A model generated the notes under the pieces. The model was not told the DNA's origin. It saw only the letters and a program-made list of their open reading frames with translations, and did no database searches. A stretch of 64,000 bases of DNA from Listeria fleischmannii subsp. fleischmannii LU2006-1. GTDB lineage: Bacteria; Bacillota; Bacilli; Lactobacillales; Listeriaceae. Location: NCBI RefSeq assembly GCF_000344175.1, contig NZ_ALWW01000005.1, positions 1 to 64,000 on the forward strand. Reading direction: 5' to 3'. Below are positions 1 to 11,369 of this stretch, one piece after another. Positions within the stretch are counted from its first letter, which is position 1. Every line of letters begins with the position of its first letter. Position numbers and translations under genes: made by a program.

Positions 1-3000
1 TCGATGAAGTAGACAACACATCCGGACAGGCATCATAGCAGTGCAAAAGTTCCTACCTAAAATAAGGACGGCAGAGAAGATGACTCCCCCCATATTTTTC
101 ATTGTTAAAATCATTCGGTCCTTAATCGCCATTCCAGTGTATTCATTAAATCGACTCATAAGGAAAATGGAATAATCGATTCCAAGTGCCACGAGAACTA
201 CAAAACCGAAGAATGGAGTCGCCCAAGTTAATCCACTGTAATCCATGATTCTAGTGAAAATAATTTCAGCAAAACCGAGTGCTGCGTAGTACGTTAACAC
301 TATGGATCCAACTAGGTAGAGTGGCATTACTAGTGAACGAAGTAAAATAACAAGTGTGACAAAGACGCTAACTAAAACTAAAATGACAACTAAATGGTAA
401 TCAGAGGTGGACATATCGCGCGTATCATAGTTCGTACTTGTCATACCACCAATGCCAATATTCGCGTTCTCTAGTTTTGTGCCTTTCAAACTAGCATTTA
501 ACTGTTCGTTGATGTCATCAATGGAGCTCATCGCCGCGTTAGAATACGGGTTTTTAGTGAGCACGACATTAATCGTCGCAAGTTTTCCGTCACTGGAAAT
601 ATATTGGCTGAGCGCCTTATTATACGTTTTATCCTGAAGAAGAGCATCTGGGACAAAAACACCCGACTCCGAGTAAGGTGCCTTCGCCCATTCCCCGACA
701 AGACCGCTCGCGCTCGAAAGCCCGTCCTGCACTTGACCAAGCCCGTCAGCTCCCGCTTTTAAGCCTGTCGAAAGTTCACCCATCTGCCCACTCATTTTGG
801 AAAAACCGTCTTTCAGTGATCCTTGACCTTGTTCAATTTGGGTGAGCGCCGTTTCGATTTGCGGAATTTGGCTAACAACTTGACTTTGCCCTGCTGCCGC
901 TTGATTTAGACCAGACTCAAGGCTCGTTAAGCCCGTTTCAATTTGCGATAGACCGCTATTAAATTGGCTAAGCCCGTTTGAAACCTGCTCAGATTGGGCA
1001 TTCAATTGTTGCATCGCATTAGCAAGCGCCGCAATACCTGAATTTAATTCATCCATTTGCGCTTTAATTTGCGCCATTTGTTTTCCGATTTCTGTTTTAA
1101 GCTCAGAACTAAACTGATTTCCAGCCGCCTCAAGCCCCTTAACATCTTGCACAAGCTTCATAAATTCAGGATTTTGTGCCGCCGCTGGGTGTGCCGCTTG
1201 AAATGCCGCTAAGGAAGCCCCCACTCGCTTAATTTGATTCGTAAGTGCAGAAGTATCAATCGCTTTATTACTTGGATTTTGTCTATTTGAAAGTTGATTG
1301 GAGATTTTTTCTAAATTAGCCTGAACTTCCTTATAGCCATTTAAAAGTTGCGCTTGTCCGTTTTGCAGTTTTTGAAGTTCCGCGCGTGCCGTCTTAACGC
1401 CTTCTTCTAGTTCACCTGCTCCGCTTGCGCCATTTTCAATCCCATTTTCAATTTGTTTTAAAGCCGTTTCCAATTGGGAGACGCCCGATTTTGTTTGGCT
1501 TGTTCCCGATTGAAGCGCATCTACACCTGAAATCGCTGCGTTTAGCGCTGGGCCTGATTGACTCAATTCTTTATTTGCGCTATCTAGGCCGCTTTTCACC
1601 TCGCCAATGCCATCATTCGCTTTTCCGACGCCTTTATTTAAAGCCTCCGCCTGATTTTTCACGTATAAATCATCGAGCCGTTTTCCGGCAGGGCGTGAGG
1701 CACTCATCACCATGTCAACGCCTTTTAATTGTGACAAGTCTGCTGAAATATTTTCAATAAGCGCAATGTATTCGCTCGTTTTCATATTATCATCATTTTC
1801 AAGCAGTACTTGCGTTGGCGCCACTTGACCCGCACCAAAGCTATCAGACACAATTTCAAACCCTTTTTTAGACGGATATTTATCACTAATCTCATCTAGT
1901 GAATTAAAACTTTCCTCGCCCGTGTGCATAATAATCGGCGGAATCGTAATCAATCCCACAATTAAAAGCGCAATAAACGGTCGTAAGAAGGCAAGTGTTC
2001 CAGCAGCCCCCATAATTTATTTTCCTTATGGGCAATATTTTTACTAAGTGGCCAGAATAAATGACGACCGAGTGTGGCCATAAAAAACGGAACGAGTGTG
2101 TATATCGCAATCATTAAGACAACAATACCAACACCAACCGCAACTGCTGAACGATATAGGTCAAACTGCACAAAATAGAGAGATAAAAAGGCAACGAGAA
2201 CAGCGATAGAACTATAAATAACCGTTCGCCCAGCTGTACGGTACGTTTGAACAACCGCTTCACGCGTAGATGCACCGCCCCCGACTTCTTCTTTAAATCG
2301 GCTCATTAATAAAATACAGTAATCCGTCCCAATCCCAAACATGATACAAACCATAAAAATTTGCGTATACGTCGAGACTGGAAAATTTAAATACTGTACA
2401 AGAAAGGCCACCACACTTTGCGCTGTGAGATAACTAATTCCAACTGTTAGAAGCGGGATAAAAGGGGCAATCACCGAGCGGAACACAAGAAGTAGGACAA
2501 CAAGAATAAATACCACCGTAATCCCTTCCGTTTTATGTAAGCCATCTTCAGAACCCTGAACAACATCCTCTTGAATAAGCGCATTTCCAGTTAAATACGT
2601 ATCAACACCCTTTACTTTCATTTTTTTGTCTAAATCAGAGCGTATTTGTTTTACAGGTGTGTCGCCTGCGTCGACCGTCAAACTCGCGACGAGCGTCTTA
2701 CCATCCTTAGATAAAAATTGATCCTTTAATTCAGGCGTGTCGAAACTATCTAAAACTTCTGTAACATGTAAATCTTTTTTATCTGCTTTAATCGAATCAA
2801 TTGATTTTTCAATGTTAGTAAGATCTTGATTACTTAGTTTCGTACTAGATGTATAAACCGCAATGTAAGCTTCCCCTTTACTGTCTGGATTATGTTTTTT
2901 CTGTAGGTCCGTTGCAATTGTGGAGGGGTAGCCATCCGGCAATTTTAATTCCCCTTTTTCGCGTACAAGATTAGCCATGTTTGGCGCAATAAATAAAAGC

Positions 3001-3065
3001 ACCACAAGCGCTACTATCCAAGCAATTAAAATCCCCCACCTAAGTTTCATTACCCATTTCATCAT
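1..3065 (-). CDS. MmpL/YdfJ-type RND-like exporter (3' end beyond window, frameshifted)
   Basis: Membrane transporter of the MmpL/YdfJ class, probably exporting drugs or lipids. The protein has two RND-like halves: an N-terminal membrane helix, an extracytoplasmic domain, then a helix bundle carrying GTDYCILLMSRF near residue 245. The second half has a long coiled-coil extracytoplasmic insert (about 700-1750, many SGL/ETGL heptads) and a second GIDYSIFLMSRF motif (about 145-190). The ATG overlaps the stop of the upstream MarR gene by 4 bases (ATGA), so the two are translationally coupled. The reading frame breaks at a run of five C at 2007-2011; one more base would join LWG to AAGTLAFLRP. The last 50 bases of the window contain further frame breaks. 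The gene runs off the left edge. Confidence 0.85.
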
Positions 3066-3530
3066 CCTTTTTTCCCCCTTGCCTGCGTCGTAACGACCGA
3101 ATCTATTACCTTATCATACAAGTTCATAAATAACTCCGCATCCGCATCACCAAGTTGCAAAAGCCATGTATAAACTAAATTTTTCATTTCTGTCTCGCAT
3201 ATATTAAAAATACTATTCCCTTTTTCCGAAATATGAAGCATGACAGCACGCCGATCATCAGGGTTATTCATTCGCAGCAAAAAGCCTTTATCTTCTAAAT
3301 TTCGAATTTTAGCAGAGACCGCACTTTTATTCACATTTAACGAATTAGAAAGTTCTGTTGCACTCATTCCTTCTTTTTTCGTAAGTTCTCGTAAAAGAAA
3401 AAAATTGCTCAACGGATATATTTTTCCCATCTAAAGTCACTTGTTCAATCACTTGATTAACTTCTTTAAAAGCAAATATATACGTTCGCATATAACTATC
3501 CACAAAATGATTAATTTGTTTTTCATTCAT
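3062..3530 (-). CDS. MarR-family transcriptional regulator
   Basis: Winged-helix repressor of about 155 residues, most likely controlling the exporter gene it overlaps. The helix-turn-helix region reads MSATELSNSLNVNKSAVS, followed by the wing (GFLLRMNNPDDRRAVML), a typical MarR core, with helical dimerisation ends on both sides. The frame is broken at a run of seven A (3398-3404 on the plus strand); removing one base fuses the N-terminal piece (starts 3530, ends EQFF) to LLRELTKKEG. The start ATG at 3530 is preceded by a GGGGGTGA-like ribosome site. Marr-exporter pairs of this kind are usually autoregulated and induced by the exported compound; the ligand is unknown. Confidence 0.85.
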
Positions 3531-3589
3531 AATGATTCACCCCCTGAACTAAAATCACTATACAATACTACTTACAAAAAGTAAAATAA

Positions 3590-3626
3590 AAAAGAGCAGT
3601 TACGCCTAAAAAGACGTAATGCTCTT
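3590..3626 (-). terminator. Rho-independent terminator after the FtsX-type permease
   Basis: On the minus strand an inverted repeat (AGAGCATTACG / CGTAACTGCTCT) with a short loop is followed by a T-run. It sits directly after the permease stop codon. Confidence 0.75.
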
Positions 3627-6600
3627 CTATTCAACGGATTTAAGTGCTTCAATCATATCAATTCGTTTTAATTTTATGTGCATGACAACCATTACAATCG
3701 TGGAAAAAATAAAGGTTAGGATGGCAGAATAAATGTAACTTGGCCACCTTATTGCTGGACTAAACATCATATTATCCACTTCTGCTGTTGTAATAACATA
3801 TTGATGGAGGAAGAAACCGAGCACAAACCCGCCTAAAATCCCCATAATACTTAAAATAATATTTTCACGGTACACATACATCGTCACTTCTTTCGGATAA
3901 AAGCCTAACACTTTAATTGTAGAAAGTTCGCGAATTCGTTCGGAAACATTGATATTCGTCAAATTATATAACACGATAAAGGCGAGTATTGCCGCTGAGA
4001 CAATTAAAACGACCATCACAACATTTAAGCTATTTAAGGTGTCGGTTAAGAGGGAACTAATCGTGTTTGAATAGGTAACTTGAAGGGCAGCACCATCATC
4101 AATGAGTTTTTCTGCCAAATGATTCTCTACAGGTTTTGAAGTGTCCTTTAAATTAATAAGATCTGTATTATAGCTTGGTTCCTCTTCGAAAATTTTTGTA
4201 TAATAAGCGTTTGTGATGTAGGCGTAATGGCCCGCGTAATTTTCAGTGATGCCCGTAATTTTAAGCTTATGCTCTTCATTCTTGGCATCGCGAACGCGCA
4301 AACTATCTCCTCTTTGTAAATCAAAGAGCTTGGCGAGTTTTTCCGTTATGACAACGCCTGTATTTGTTAGTGCGACAGGCTTGTGCGTTTTACGATCCCG
4401 TAATACGATGAAGTTTTGTAAATGGTCTAAGGATTCGAACGCTGTAATATTCACACTTTGATTTTTACCCGAATGAATGGCTTGCATCGCATTTAGAGAA
4501 ACTACTTTTCGTCCTGTTATATTTGGGTCTTGTAGCTCTTTTTCATAGGCCGCATTTTGCGATTTTGTCGCTGCCTCATCACGTGAGACGAGCGCATCAT
4601 ATTTCATAATATTGCCATATTGAAGCGTTGCAATATCACTAATCGAGTCGCGTAACCCAAAACCCGTTAAAATCAGCGCCGTACAGCCTGCAACACCGAT
4701 AACCGTCATAAGCATCCGCTGTTTATAGCGAAAAATATTACGAGCTGTTACTTTGTCAGAAAAACGCATTCGCTTCCATAGGAGTGGGATGCGCTCCAGT
4801 AAAATTCGCTTACCTTTTTTAGGCGCTTTCGGTCGCATTAAGGTGGCCGCACTTGCTTTTAGTTCCGCATAACAGGCAACAAACGCCGTTAAAGTGGTAC
4901 AAACGAGCGCCACAATCAGCCCAATCAAACTATAAGATGGATAGTAAACAATTTCAATTGAAGGCATAACATACATCGTGCCATATGCATTAAAAATCAC
5001 TTTTGGAAAAAGCTGAAAACCAATCAATAAACCTAAAAGAGTCCCTAAAAGACTGGCTAATGAACCGTAAACTAAGAATTTCTTCATAATATCCCTGTTA
5101 CGATAGCCTAGTGCCTTATAAGTTCCAATAAGCGTCCGCTGTTCCTCCACCATTCGTGTCATCGTCGTCAAACAAACAAGCGCCGCAATTAAGAAGAAGA
5201 AAGCTGGAAATGCCGTTGAAAGCGATGTGAGCCGCTCCGTATTTTCATTGTATTCGTTATAGCCCGGATAACTGGAACGGTCTAAAACATAATATTTAGG
5301 CTTTTTCATCATCGCAAGTTTTTCCTTAGCCACCTGCAAATCACGTTCTGCATCTGCCAACTCGCGCGTAGCTTTTTTCTTTTCTGCAGAAAACTTCGCC
5401 ACATTTTTATCATATCTGGCTTTGCCATCGTTTAATTTTTTAAGCGCCGCGTTTAACTTTTCTTCACCCGTTATGCGCGCTGCAGCTAGTTTGGCCTCCC
5501 CATCTTTTAGTTTAGCCTCACCTGCCGCATATTCCGCTTCGCCGTTTTGAAGTTCCAATTTAGCCGCGTCTAATTCCGCCTGTTTTTTTAAAACCGTCTG
5601 TTCTGCTGCCGCTAATTTCGCTTGCTCCGCTTTTAATTGGTCGCTAGCAGCATCAAACTGCGCTTTCGCCTGATTATACTCTGCTTCCATCGCCTGAATA
5701 GCCGTTCTTAATTCCGCATCGCCAACTTCACCAGCAAAATAGTCATCTAAAACTTGGACAAAACGATCATCTACATTTTCTGCTTCCGCATAGAGCGCCT
5801 CCTTTAACGTTTCAGAAATATAAAGCGTATCCCCACGCCTCACATAATCCTCCGTTAAATCAGGATCCACGGATACTTTCATAAATTCTTTTTGCTTATT
5901 TAAAAATTGGAGGGCAACTTGCGCCTGTTTGAGTGGCTCCTGATAAACCAAAAGTTCCGCTTGCGCATTTTTAAGCGCCTCTTTCCCCGTTGCAATTTCA
6001 GCCTTTGCCCGTTTAAGTTCACTTTCCCCCGTTTTGATTTGCGTTTTCGCCCTTGTTATTTTTTGCTTAGACGCCTCTAGTTCAGCTCTGCCTTCCTTTA
6101 GCTTAGCTTCATTCGTTTCTAGTTCATTATAAAAAGCGGCTTTTTGTGTATCATAAGCTGCAAAACCCGCGTCTAGTTCGCGCCCCGCCGCATTTAATTT
6201 TGCCTCATTTTTGGCAAGTTCCGCTTGGCCATTCTGTAGTTTCTCCTCGCCATCTGAAATCTGCTTTTCCGCATTCGCTTTAATTTGATCTAGCCGCTTA
6301 TCTGCCTGATTTTTTGTCACCTGTTTAATACGCGCCTTATTCGTTTGATTCGCCTCATTATATCCTTTCGAAAAAGCCTGCTCACTCGCCGTATTCGTAA
6401 ATGTCAAATTAGCTTGTGTATAGACCGGCAGATTAAAATCCTGTTTTGGGATCACCGCAATCGCATCTGTTTTTCCTTTCCCAATTGAACTCGTACCGCG
6501 ACCACCCGCTTCAACAAACATTGGACTGTCTACAAAACCGACCACAGAATATGTATCACGCTTTAGCGTTTCATCTGGCTTAGCGCCATTATTTTTCACA

Positions 6601-7052
6601 AAAGTAATGGTATCCCCGATTTTAAATTTCTTTTGCATGGCTTTTGTGGCATCAAGTGCAACTTCACCAGATTTTTTCGGCAGACGACCAGATACCATAC
6701 GATACTGATTGATTTGCTCGTCATCCTCGTAAGAATATAAACGCATGACGGCTTTATTTTTTTTGAGTAATAAATCAGCCGTATACTGCATTTCAACACG
6801 TTTTACGCCCTTTACTTTATTAAGTGCGGCTTCGTCAGTCTCATCTAAACCATATGTGGACTGAACAATATTATCTGTTAAACCATAATCCGAATAATAC
6901 TTATCTGCTGTTAAAAGCATGTTAGGACCTGTCGCTTTTAGGCCAGCAAAAAAGGCTACACCTAACATGATTAGTGCAAGAATGGAGAAAAAACGACTTT
7001 TGGTTTTCCAAACTTCACGCCATATATCTTTCCAGAGTGCTTTTTTATTCAC
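3627..7052 (-). CDS. FtsX-like ABC transporter permease with long coiled-coil insert
   Basis: A 1141-residue membrane permease of the FtsX/MacB superfamily. One membrane helix lies near residues 20-40, then an extracytoplasmic domain, then about 370 residues (roughly 240-600) of alanine/lysine/glutamate-rich heptads predicted to form a long coiled coil. A first FtsX helix bundle follows at about 640-760, a second extracytoplasmic domain, and a second FtsX bundle at about 1010-1135. The ATPase gene lies immediately upstream, 12 bases away, in the same direction, so the two form one transporter operon. The coiled coil suggests mechanotransmission across the wall or contact with an extracytoplasmic partner; this is inference. 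Substrate unknown. ATG at 7050-7052 is preceded by AAAGGAGG. Confidence 0.85.
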   Translation of the reverse strand: MNKKALWKDIWREVWKTKSRFFSILALIMLGVAFFAGLKATGPNMLLTADKYYSDYGLTDNIVQSTYGLDETDEAALNKVKGVKRVEMQYTADLLLKKNKAVMRLYSYEDDEQINQYRMVSGRLPKKSGEVALDATKAMQKKFKIGDTITFVKNNGAKPDETLKRDTYSVVGFVDSPMFVEAGGRGTSSIGKGKTDAIAVIPKQDFNLPVYTQANLTFTNTASEQAFSKGYNEANQTNKARIKQVTKNQADKRLDQIKANAEKQISDGEEKLQNGQAELAKNEAKLNAAGRELDAGFAAYDTQKAAFYNELETNEAKLKEGRAELEASKQKITRAKTQIKTGESELKRAKAEIATGKEALKNAQAELLVYQEPLKQAQVALQFLNKQKEFMKVSVDPDLTEDYVRRGDTLYISETLKEALYAEAENVDDRFVQVLDDYFAGEVGDAELRTAIQAMEAEYNQAKAQFDAASDQLKAEQAKLAAAEQTVLKKQAELDAAKLELQNGEAEYAAGEAKLKDGEAKLAAARITGEEKLNAALKKLNDGKARYDKNVAKFSAEKKKATRELADAERDLQVAKEKLAMMKKPKYYVLDRSSYPGYNEYNENTERLTSLSTAFPAFFFLIAALVCLTTMTRMVEEQRTLIGTYKALGYRNRDIMKKFLVYGSLASLLGTLLGLLIGFQLFPKVIFNAYGTMYVMPSIEIVYYPSYSLIGLIVALVCTTLTAFVACYAELKASAATLMRPKAPKKGKRILLERIPLLWKRMRFSDKVTARNIFRYKQRMLMTVIGVAGCTALILTGFGLRDSISDIATLQYGNIMKYDALVSRDEAATKSQNAAYEKELQDPNITGRKVVSLNAMQAIHSGKNQSVNITAFESLDHLQNFIVLRDRKTHKPVALTNTGVVITEKLAKLFDLQRGDSLRVRDAKNEEHKLKITGITENYAGHYAYITNAYYTKIFEEEPSYNTDLINLKDTSKPVENHLAEKLIDDGAALQVTYSNTISSLLTDTLNSLNVVMVVLIVSAAILAFIVLYNLTNINVSERIRELSTIKVLGFYPKEVTMYVYRENIILSIMGILGGFVLGFFLHQYVITTAEVDNMMFSPAIRWPSYIYSAILTFIFSTIVMVVMHIKLKRIDMIEALKSVE

Positions 7053-7064
7053 AAAAATCCTCCT

Positions 7065-7765
7065 TTACCATTCTATGCTGTCAATCGATACTGGATTTTT
7101 ATTTTCTCGAATATCGCGCACTTTTGCATTATTAATTTCAATGACACGGTCCGCAATTGGGGTAATTGCCGAATTATGCGTAATCACAATCACGGTTGTT
7201 TTTGTTTTTCTACACGTATCTTGTAGTAATTTTAAAACCGATTTCCCTGTTTCGTAGTCTAGCGCACCAGTGGCTCATCACATAAAAGTAATTTAGGCGC
7301 CTTAGCAAGTGCCCTAGCAATTGCTACCCGTTGTTGTTCACCACCAGAAAGTTGTGCAGGAAAATTATCAAGTCGATGAGACAAGCCAACGTCATGCAAG
7401 ACTTTTTCCGCATCAAGTGCACCTGGCACAATTTGGGCTGCAAGTTCAACATTTTCTTTTGCGGTTAAATTGGGTACGAGATTATAAAATTGAAATACAA
7501 AGCCGACATCCGTGCGGCGGTAAGTTGTTAATTTTTTGGCAGAATAGGCCCCAATATCGGTGCCATCCACAATAATCTTTCCTTCGTCTGCTGAATCCAT
7601 CCCACCAAGTATATTTAAAACGGTTGATTTCCCAGCGCCTGATGGTCCGACAATAATCACAAATTCGCCTTTTTGAATTTGAAAATCGATGCCGTCATTT
7701 GCAACTACAGTTGTTTCTCCCATTTGATAGCGTTTATAAACCTCTTTTAACTCCACATATGCCAT
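7065..7765 (-). CDS. ABC transporter ATP-binding protein (LolD/MacB type, frameshifted)
   Basis: ATPase subunit partnering the FtsX-like permease. Visible motifs: Walker [10 protein letters not shown] near residue 41, Q-loop FQFYNLVP, signature LSGGEQQR near residue 140, and Walker B LLLCDEP. The frame breaks directly after CDEP (about 7270-7273); adding one base gives [12 protein letters not shown] and continues through an H-loop (VIVITHNS) to a stop at 7065-7067, for about 233 residues, the usual family length. The D-loop ALD and the H-loop histidine are therefore present in the joined protein. It precedes the permease with a 12-base gap and shares its mRNA. Confidence 0.85.
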
Positions 7766-7837
7766 TTTCTGTCCTCATTTCTTTTATAACTCCTACTTCT
7801 ATTATAGCGAAGGAAATAGCTCATGTGAAGTTGCATA

Positions 7838-7875
7838 CAAAAAAGGTTGCAGGCTTTTTTTAGCCTACAACTTTT
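7838..7875 (-). terminator. Terminator after pheT
   Basis: Minus-strand inverted repeat AAGTTGTAGGCT / AGCCTGCAACCTT with an A-rich loop followed by a T-run, placed just after the pheT stop codon. Confidence 0.8.
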
Positions 7876-7880
7876 CATTT

Positions 7881-10289
7881 TTATCGAATGACAGCACCAA
7901 GTTTCTCGGATAAAGCATTTAGCACTTTTTGATTGATAGCAGTCACTTCTTCTTCTACTAATGTCCGTTCTGGATCTAAGTACGTCAGTGTATATGCCAT
8001 TGATTTTTGATTGTCTAAAATGCCCTCTCCTTCAAAAATATCAAATAACTGAACGTCATGTAATAACTTTCCGCCATTTTCACGGATAACATCTAAAATC
8101 GCGCTTTGTGCTGTGTCACGCGAAACAAGAATGGCGACATCGCGTGTCATTTCAGGATAGCGCGGAATAGGTTGATAGGCCACATGTACTTTTTCCGCCT
8201 GAATAATTTCACGTAAATTAAGTTCAAACACATACGTTTCTTTTAAATCGTATTCTTTTTGTAGTGCCGGATGAATTTGACCAATAAAACCGATTTCTAA
8301 ATCGCCTAAATACACTCTCGCTGTGCGACCTGGGTGCATGTCTTCTCGCGTCATTTGCTCAAAGCGGAAGGGCTTAAGGAGACCTAAACGCTCGTTTAGA
8401 ACTTCCAGTATGCCTTTTATCACAAAGAAATCGACCGCTTTTGTTTCTTTTTGCCAATCTTTTAGAATACGGTTCCCCGTCATAAGGACGGCCAAATGCT
8501 CTTCTTCAAGCGGCAATGCATCGCCCTCTGTCCCGTAGAAGACATTCCCTATTTCATAAAGTGCCACATCCGTGTTTTTACGCGCCACATTGTAACTCGC
8601 AGCATGTAATAGCCCCGGAAGAATACTCGTTCTAAGTTTACTCCGTTCCTCACTCATTGGCATTTTAAGACTGACAACACTCTCTTTGGATAAAGCGAGC
8701 CGAGTAGCCTCTTTTTCTGAAGTTAACGAATAGGTGAGCGCTTGATTTAAGCCGGCCCCTTGTAGCGTATCATGTAATTCGCGTTTCAGCATTTGAGACG
8801 TCGTAAGTCCACCCGCTGTAGCCGTTTCAGGTAACGTCACAGGAATATTATCATACCCATAAATTCGGGCAATTTCTTCCAAAATATCCGCCTCAATGGA
8901 AATATCCCAACGTCTTGATGGCACTTTCACTTCTATATCATCGCCTGAAATGGTAACATCAAATGCTAAACGGTCAAAAATCACTTGTACTTCTTCATGC
9001 GAAATGGTTGTACCAAGAAGGCGATTCACACGTGACAAGGTAGTCGTGACAACATTTTTATACGCATCCCGATTATCTTCTTCAACCGAGCCAGAAATCA
9101 TCTTGCCGTTACTTAGAAGTGCAATCAGTGCCGCTCCGTGCGCGAGTGCTTGCTCCACCTTGAATGCGTCACTTCCTTTATCGTAGCGAATACTTGCTTC
9201 CGTGCGAATACCAAGTTCGCGTGAAGCACGCCCAATATAATCACTCGAGAAAATGGCACCTTCAAGTAGAACTGTGTTAGTTGTTTCAGACACCTCGGAA
9301 CTTTCGCCGCCCATAATGCCGGCAATCGCAATCGGTTCTTTTCCATTTGTGATAACCGTATGCCCGTCATTTAAAGTTCGTTTTTGACCATCAAGCGTTA
9401 TTATCTCTTCGTCTTTAGTCGCAAGGCGCACGACAATTTCTTTACTGCCTATTTTTTCATAATCAAAAGCATGTAACGGTTGTCCGTAAAGCAGATTAAT
9501 ATAGTTGGTTACATCGACCACATTGCTATGCGGCCGAATGCCTGATTTCATTAAAAGCACCTGTAGCCAAAGCGGAGAATCCTTAATTTCAATATCCTCT
9601 ACCATACGAACTGCGTAATAAGGCGTTGTTTCCGCATCTTGTATTTTCACCGAAATACGCCCTTCAATTCCTCCTGTTTCAGAGACGTCCGGTTGTTGCG
9701 GGAGTTCTGGCTTCGTATGTGTAATGGCGCCCACTTCATGCGCCACACCTGTCATGCTTAAAGCGTCGGCCCGGTTAGGCGTAATCGCCAAATCAAGAAT
9801 CGCGTCGTTTAGACCAAGGAGTTCCACCGCGTTTGAACCCACCACCACATCATCTGGCAATACAAAGATGCCGTCTTGGTAGGCTTTAGGGACCACGCTA
9901 CTCGAAAAGCCTAGTTCTTGAAGCGAACAAATCATGCCTTCTGAAACTTCACCGCGAAGCTTCGCGCGTTTAATTTTCATGCCACCTGGAAGACGCGCCC
10001 CCACACGTGCAACAATGACTTTTTGACCAGCCGCCACATTTGGCGCCCCACAAATGATTTGCACCGTTTCTTCGTTGTCCACTAAAACAGTCGTCTTATT
10101 CAGCTTATCCGCACTCGGATGCTTCTCACACGTTTTGACTTCCCCCACTACTAAATTTTTAAGTTCCGCATCTAAATAGTCGACACCTTCAATTTCAATA
10201 CCGGTACGTGTAATCGCCTCCGCCAAATCATTCGCATTTAATGTTAAATTCGGGAAAAATTCCTTCACCCAATTATAAGAAACTAGCAT
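7881..10289 (-). CDS. pheT: Phenylalanyl-tRNA synthetase beta subunit
   Basis: Beta chain of the cytoplasmic alpha2-beta2 phenylalanyl-tRNA synthetase. At 802 residues it has the standard bacterial length. Domain order: N-terminal tRNA-binding OB fold (about 40-150), B3/B4 editing domain (about 210-380), B5 domain (about 405-475, with a GTTISHEEVQ region), catalytic-like core, and a C-terminal FDX-ACB anticodon-binding domain (about 705-800, starting YPEMTRDVAIL). The gene follows pheS by two bases and shares its T-box leader. No frameshift is seen. Confidence 0.97.
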   Translation of the reverse strand: MLVSYNWVKEFFPNLTLNANDLAEAITRTGIEIEGVDYLDAELKNLVVGEVKTCEKHPSADKLNKTTVLVDNEETVQIICGAPNVAAGQKVIVARVGARLPGGMKIKRAKLRGEVSEGMICSLQELGFSSSVVPKAYQDGIFVLPDDVVVGSNAVELLGLNDAILDLAITPNRADALSMTGVAHEVGAITHTKPELPQQPDVSETGGIEGRISVKIQDAETTPYYAVRMVEDIEIKDSPLWLQVLLMKSGIRPHSNVVDVTNYINLLYGQPLHAFDYEKIGSKEIVVRLATKDEEIITLDGQKRTLNDGHTVITNGKEPIAIAGIMGGESSEVSETTNTVLLEGAIFSSDYIGRASRELGIRTEASIRYDKGSDAFKVEQALAHGAALIALLSNGKMISGSVEEDNRDAYKNVVTTTLSRVNRLLGTTISHEEVQVIFDRLAFDVTISGDDIEVKVPSRRWDISIEADILEEIARIYGYDNIPVTLPETATAGGLTTSQMLKRELHDTLQGAGLNQALTYSLTSEKEATRLALSKESVVSLKMPMSEERSKLRTSILPGLLHAASYNVARKNTDVALYEIGNVFYGTEGDALPLEEEHLAVLMTGNRILKDWQKETKAVDFFVIKGILEVLNERLGLLKPFRFEQMTREDMHPGRTARVYLGDLEIGFIGQIHPALQKEYDLKETYVFELNLREIIQAEKVHVAYQPIPRYPEMTRDVAILVSRDTAQSAILDVIRENGGKLLHDVQLFDIFEGEGILDNQKSMAYTLTYLDPERTLVEEEVTAINQKVLNALSEKLGAVIR

Positions 10290-10291
10290 TT

Positions 10292-11341
10292 TTATTCCCC
10301 CATTTCCTTCGCGGCAAATTGATTGGTAAACCTTAAATCATTCGTATACAGATGACGAATATCATCAACCGCATATTTTAACATCGCAACACGTTCAGGA
10401 CCAAGCCCAAATGCAAACCCGCTATAGCGCGATGGATCAATACCCGACATTTCAAGAACACGCGGATGCACCATACCGGCACCTAAAATTTCAATCCAAC
10501 CCGTTCCTTTACAAACACGACAACCCGAACCACCGCAAGCAAAACAAGAAATATCCATCTCAACGGAAGGTTCCGTAAACGGGAAGAAGCTTGGGCGGAG
10601 TCTAATTTCGCGCGCCTCACCAAACATCCGTTTCGCCAAAATCGTAAGCGTGCCTTTTAAGTCAGAAAACGTAATTTTTTCCCCAACAACAAGCCCTTCG
10701 ATTTGGGTAAACTGGTGCGAATGCGTGGCGTCGTCGTTATCGCGACGGTAAACTTTTCCTGGGCATATAATTTTAATCGGCCCATTTTTAAAATCATGCT
10801 GTTCCATTGTACGTGCTTGAACAGGAGAAGTTTGCGTCCGAAGTAGCGTATTTTCCGTAATGTAAAAACTATCTTGCATATCACGCGCCGGATGCCCTTT
10901 TGGTAAATTTAATGCCTCAAAATTATAATAATCGAGTTCCACTTCTGGCCCTTCGGCAATTTTATATCCCATCCCGATAAACATATCTTCAAGTTCCCGG
11001 ATTACTTGTGACAGTAAATGTGTAGTGCCAAGCGTCACTTTCGTTCCAGGAAGGGTGACATCAATCGTTTCATTTTCAAGTTGTAAACGAAGTTCCGCCT
11101 CTTCAAGCGCGGTTTGTTTGTCTTGGATTTTTTCACTGATGGAAGTTCGGACTTCATTGGCTTTCGCCCCAACTAGTGGGCGCTCCTCGTTAGAGAGTTT
11201 CCCCATTTGTTTCATAATTTCTGTCATCGGGCCTTTTTTCCCAAGATATTTGACTCGTAAACTATTTAGCTCTTTTAAATCAGCGGCTTGTTCCACTGCT
11301 AAAATGGCTTCTTTTTCCAAAGCTTCTAATTGTTCTAGCAT
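10292..11341 (-). CDS. pheS: Phenylalanyl-tRNA synthetase alpha subunit
   Basis: Catalytic alpha chain of phenylalanyl-tRNA synthetase, 349 residues. The N-terminal coiled coil (about 1-85) is followed by the class II core: motif 2 region [19 protein letters not shown], a [16 protein letters not shown] zinc-like loop, and motif 3 [13 protein letters not shown]. The open frame extends upstream into the T-box leader, but the ATG at 11341 is the right start because an AGGAGT site lies 7 bases upstream and the [12 protein letters not shown] start matches the family. Co-transcribed with pheT. Confidence 0.96.
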   Translation of the reverse strand: MLEQLEALEKEAILAVEQAADLKELNSLRVKYLGKKGPMTEIMKQMGKLSNEERPLVGAKANEVRTSISEKIQDKQTALEEAELRLQLENETIDVTLPGTKVTLGTTHLLSQVIRELEDMFIGMGYKIAEGPEVELDYYNFEALNLPKGHPARDMQDSFYITENTLLRTQTSPVQARTMEQHDFKNGPIKIICPGKVYRRDNDDATHSHQFTQIEGLVVGEKITFSDLKGTLTILAKRMFGEAREIRLRPSFFPFTEPSVEMDISCFACGGSGCRVCKGTGWIEILGAGMVHPRVLEMSGIDPSRYSGFAFGLGPERVAMLKYAVDDIRHLYTNDLRFTNQFAAKEMGE

Positions 11342-11369
11342 CAAAAAACACTCCTTTTTCGTTTTTAGA

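Noticed and set aside
1-1760. Plus-strand open frames inside the exporter gene (for example 1425-1760)
   Set aside because: They lie antisense to a long conserved coiled-coil coding region, lack ribosome sites and show no family similarity.
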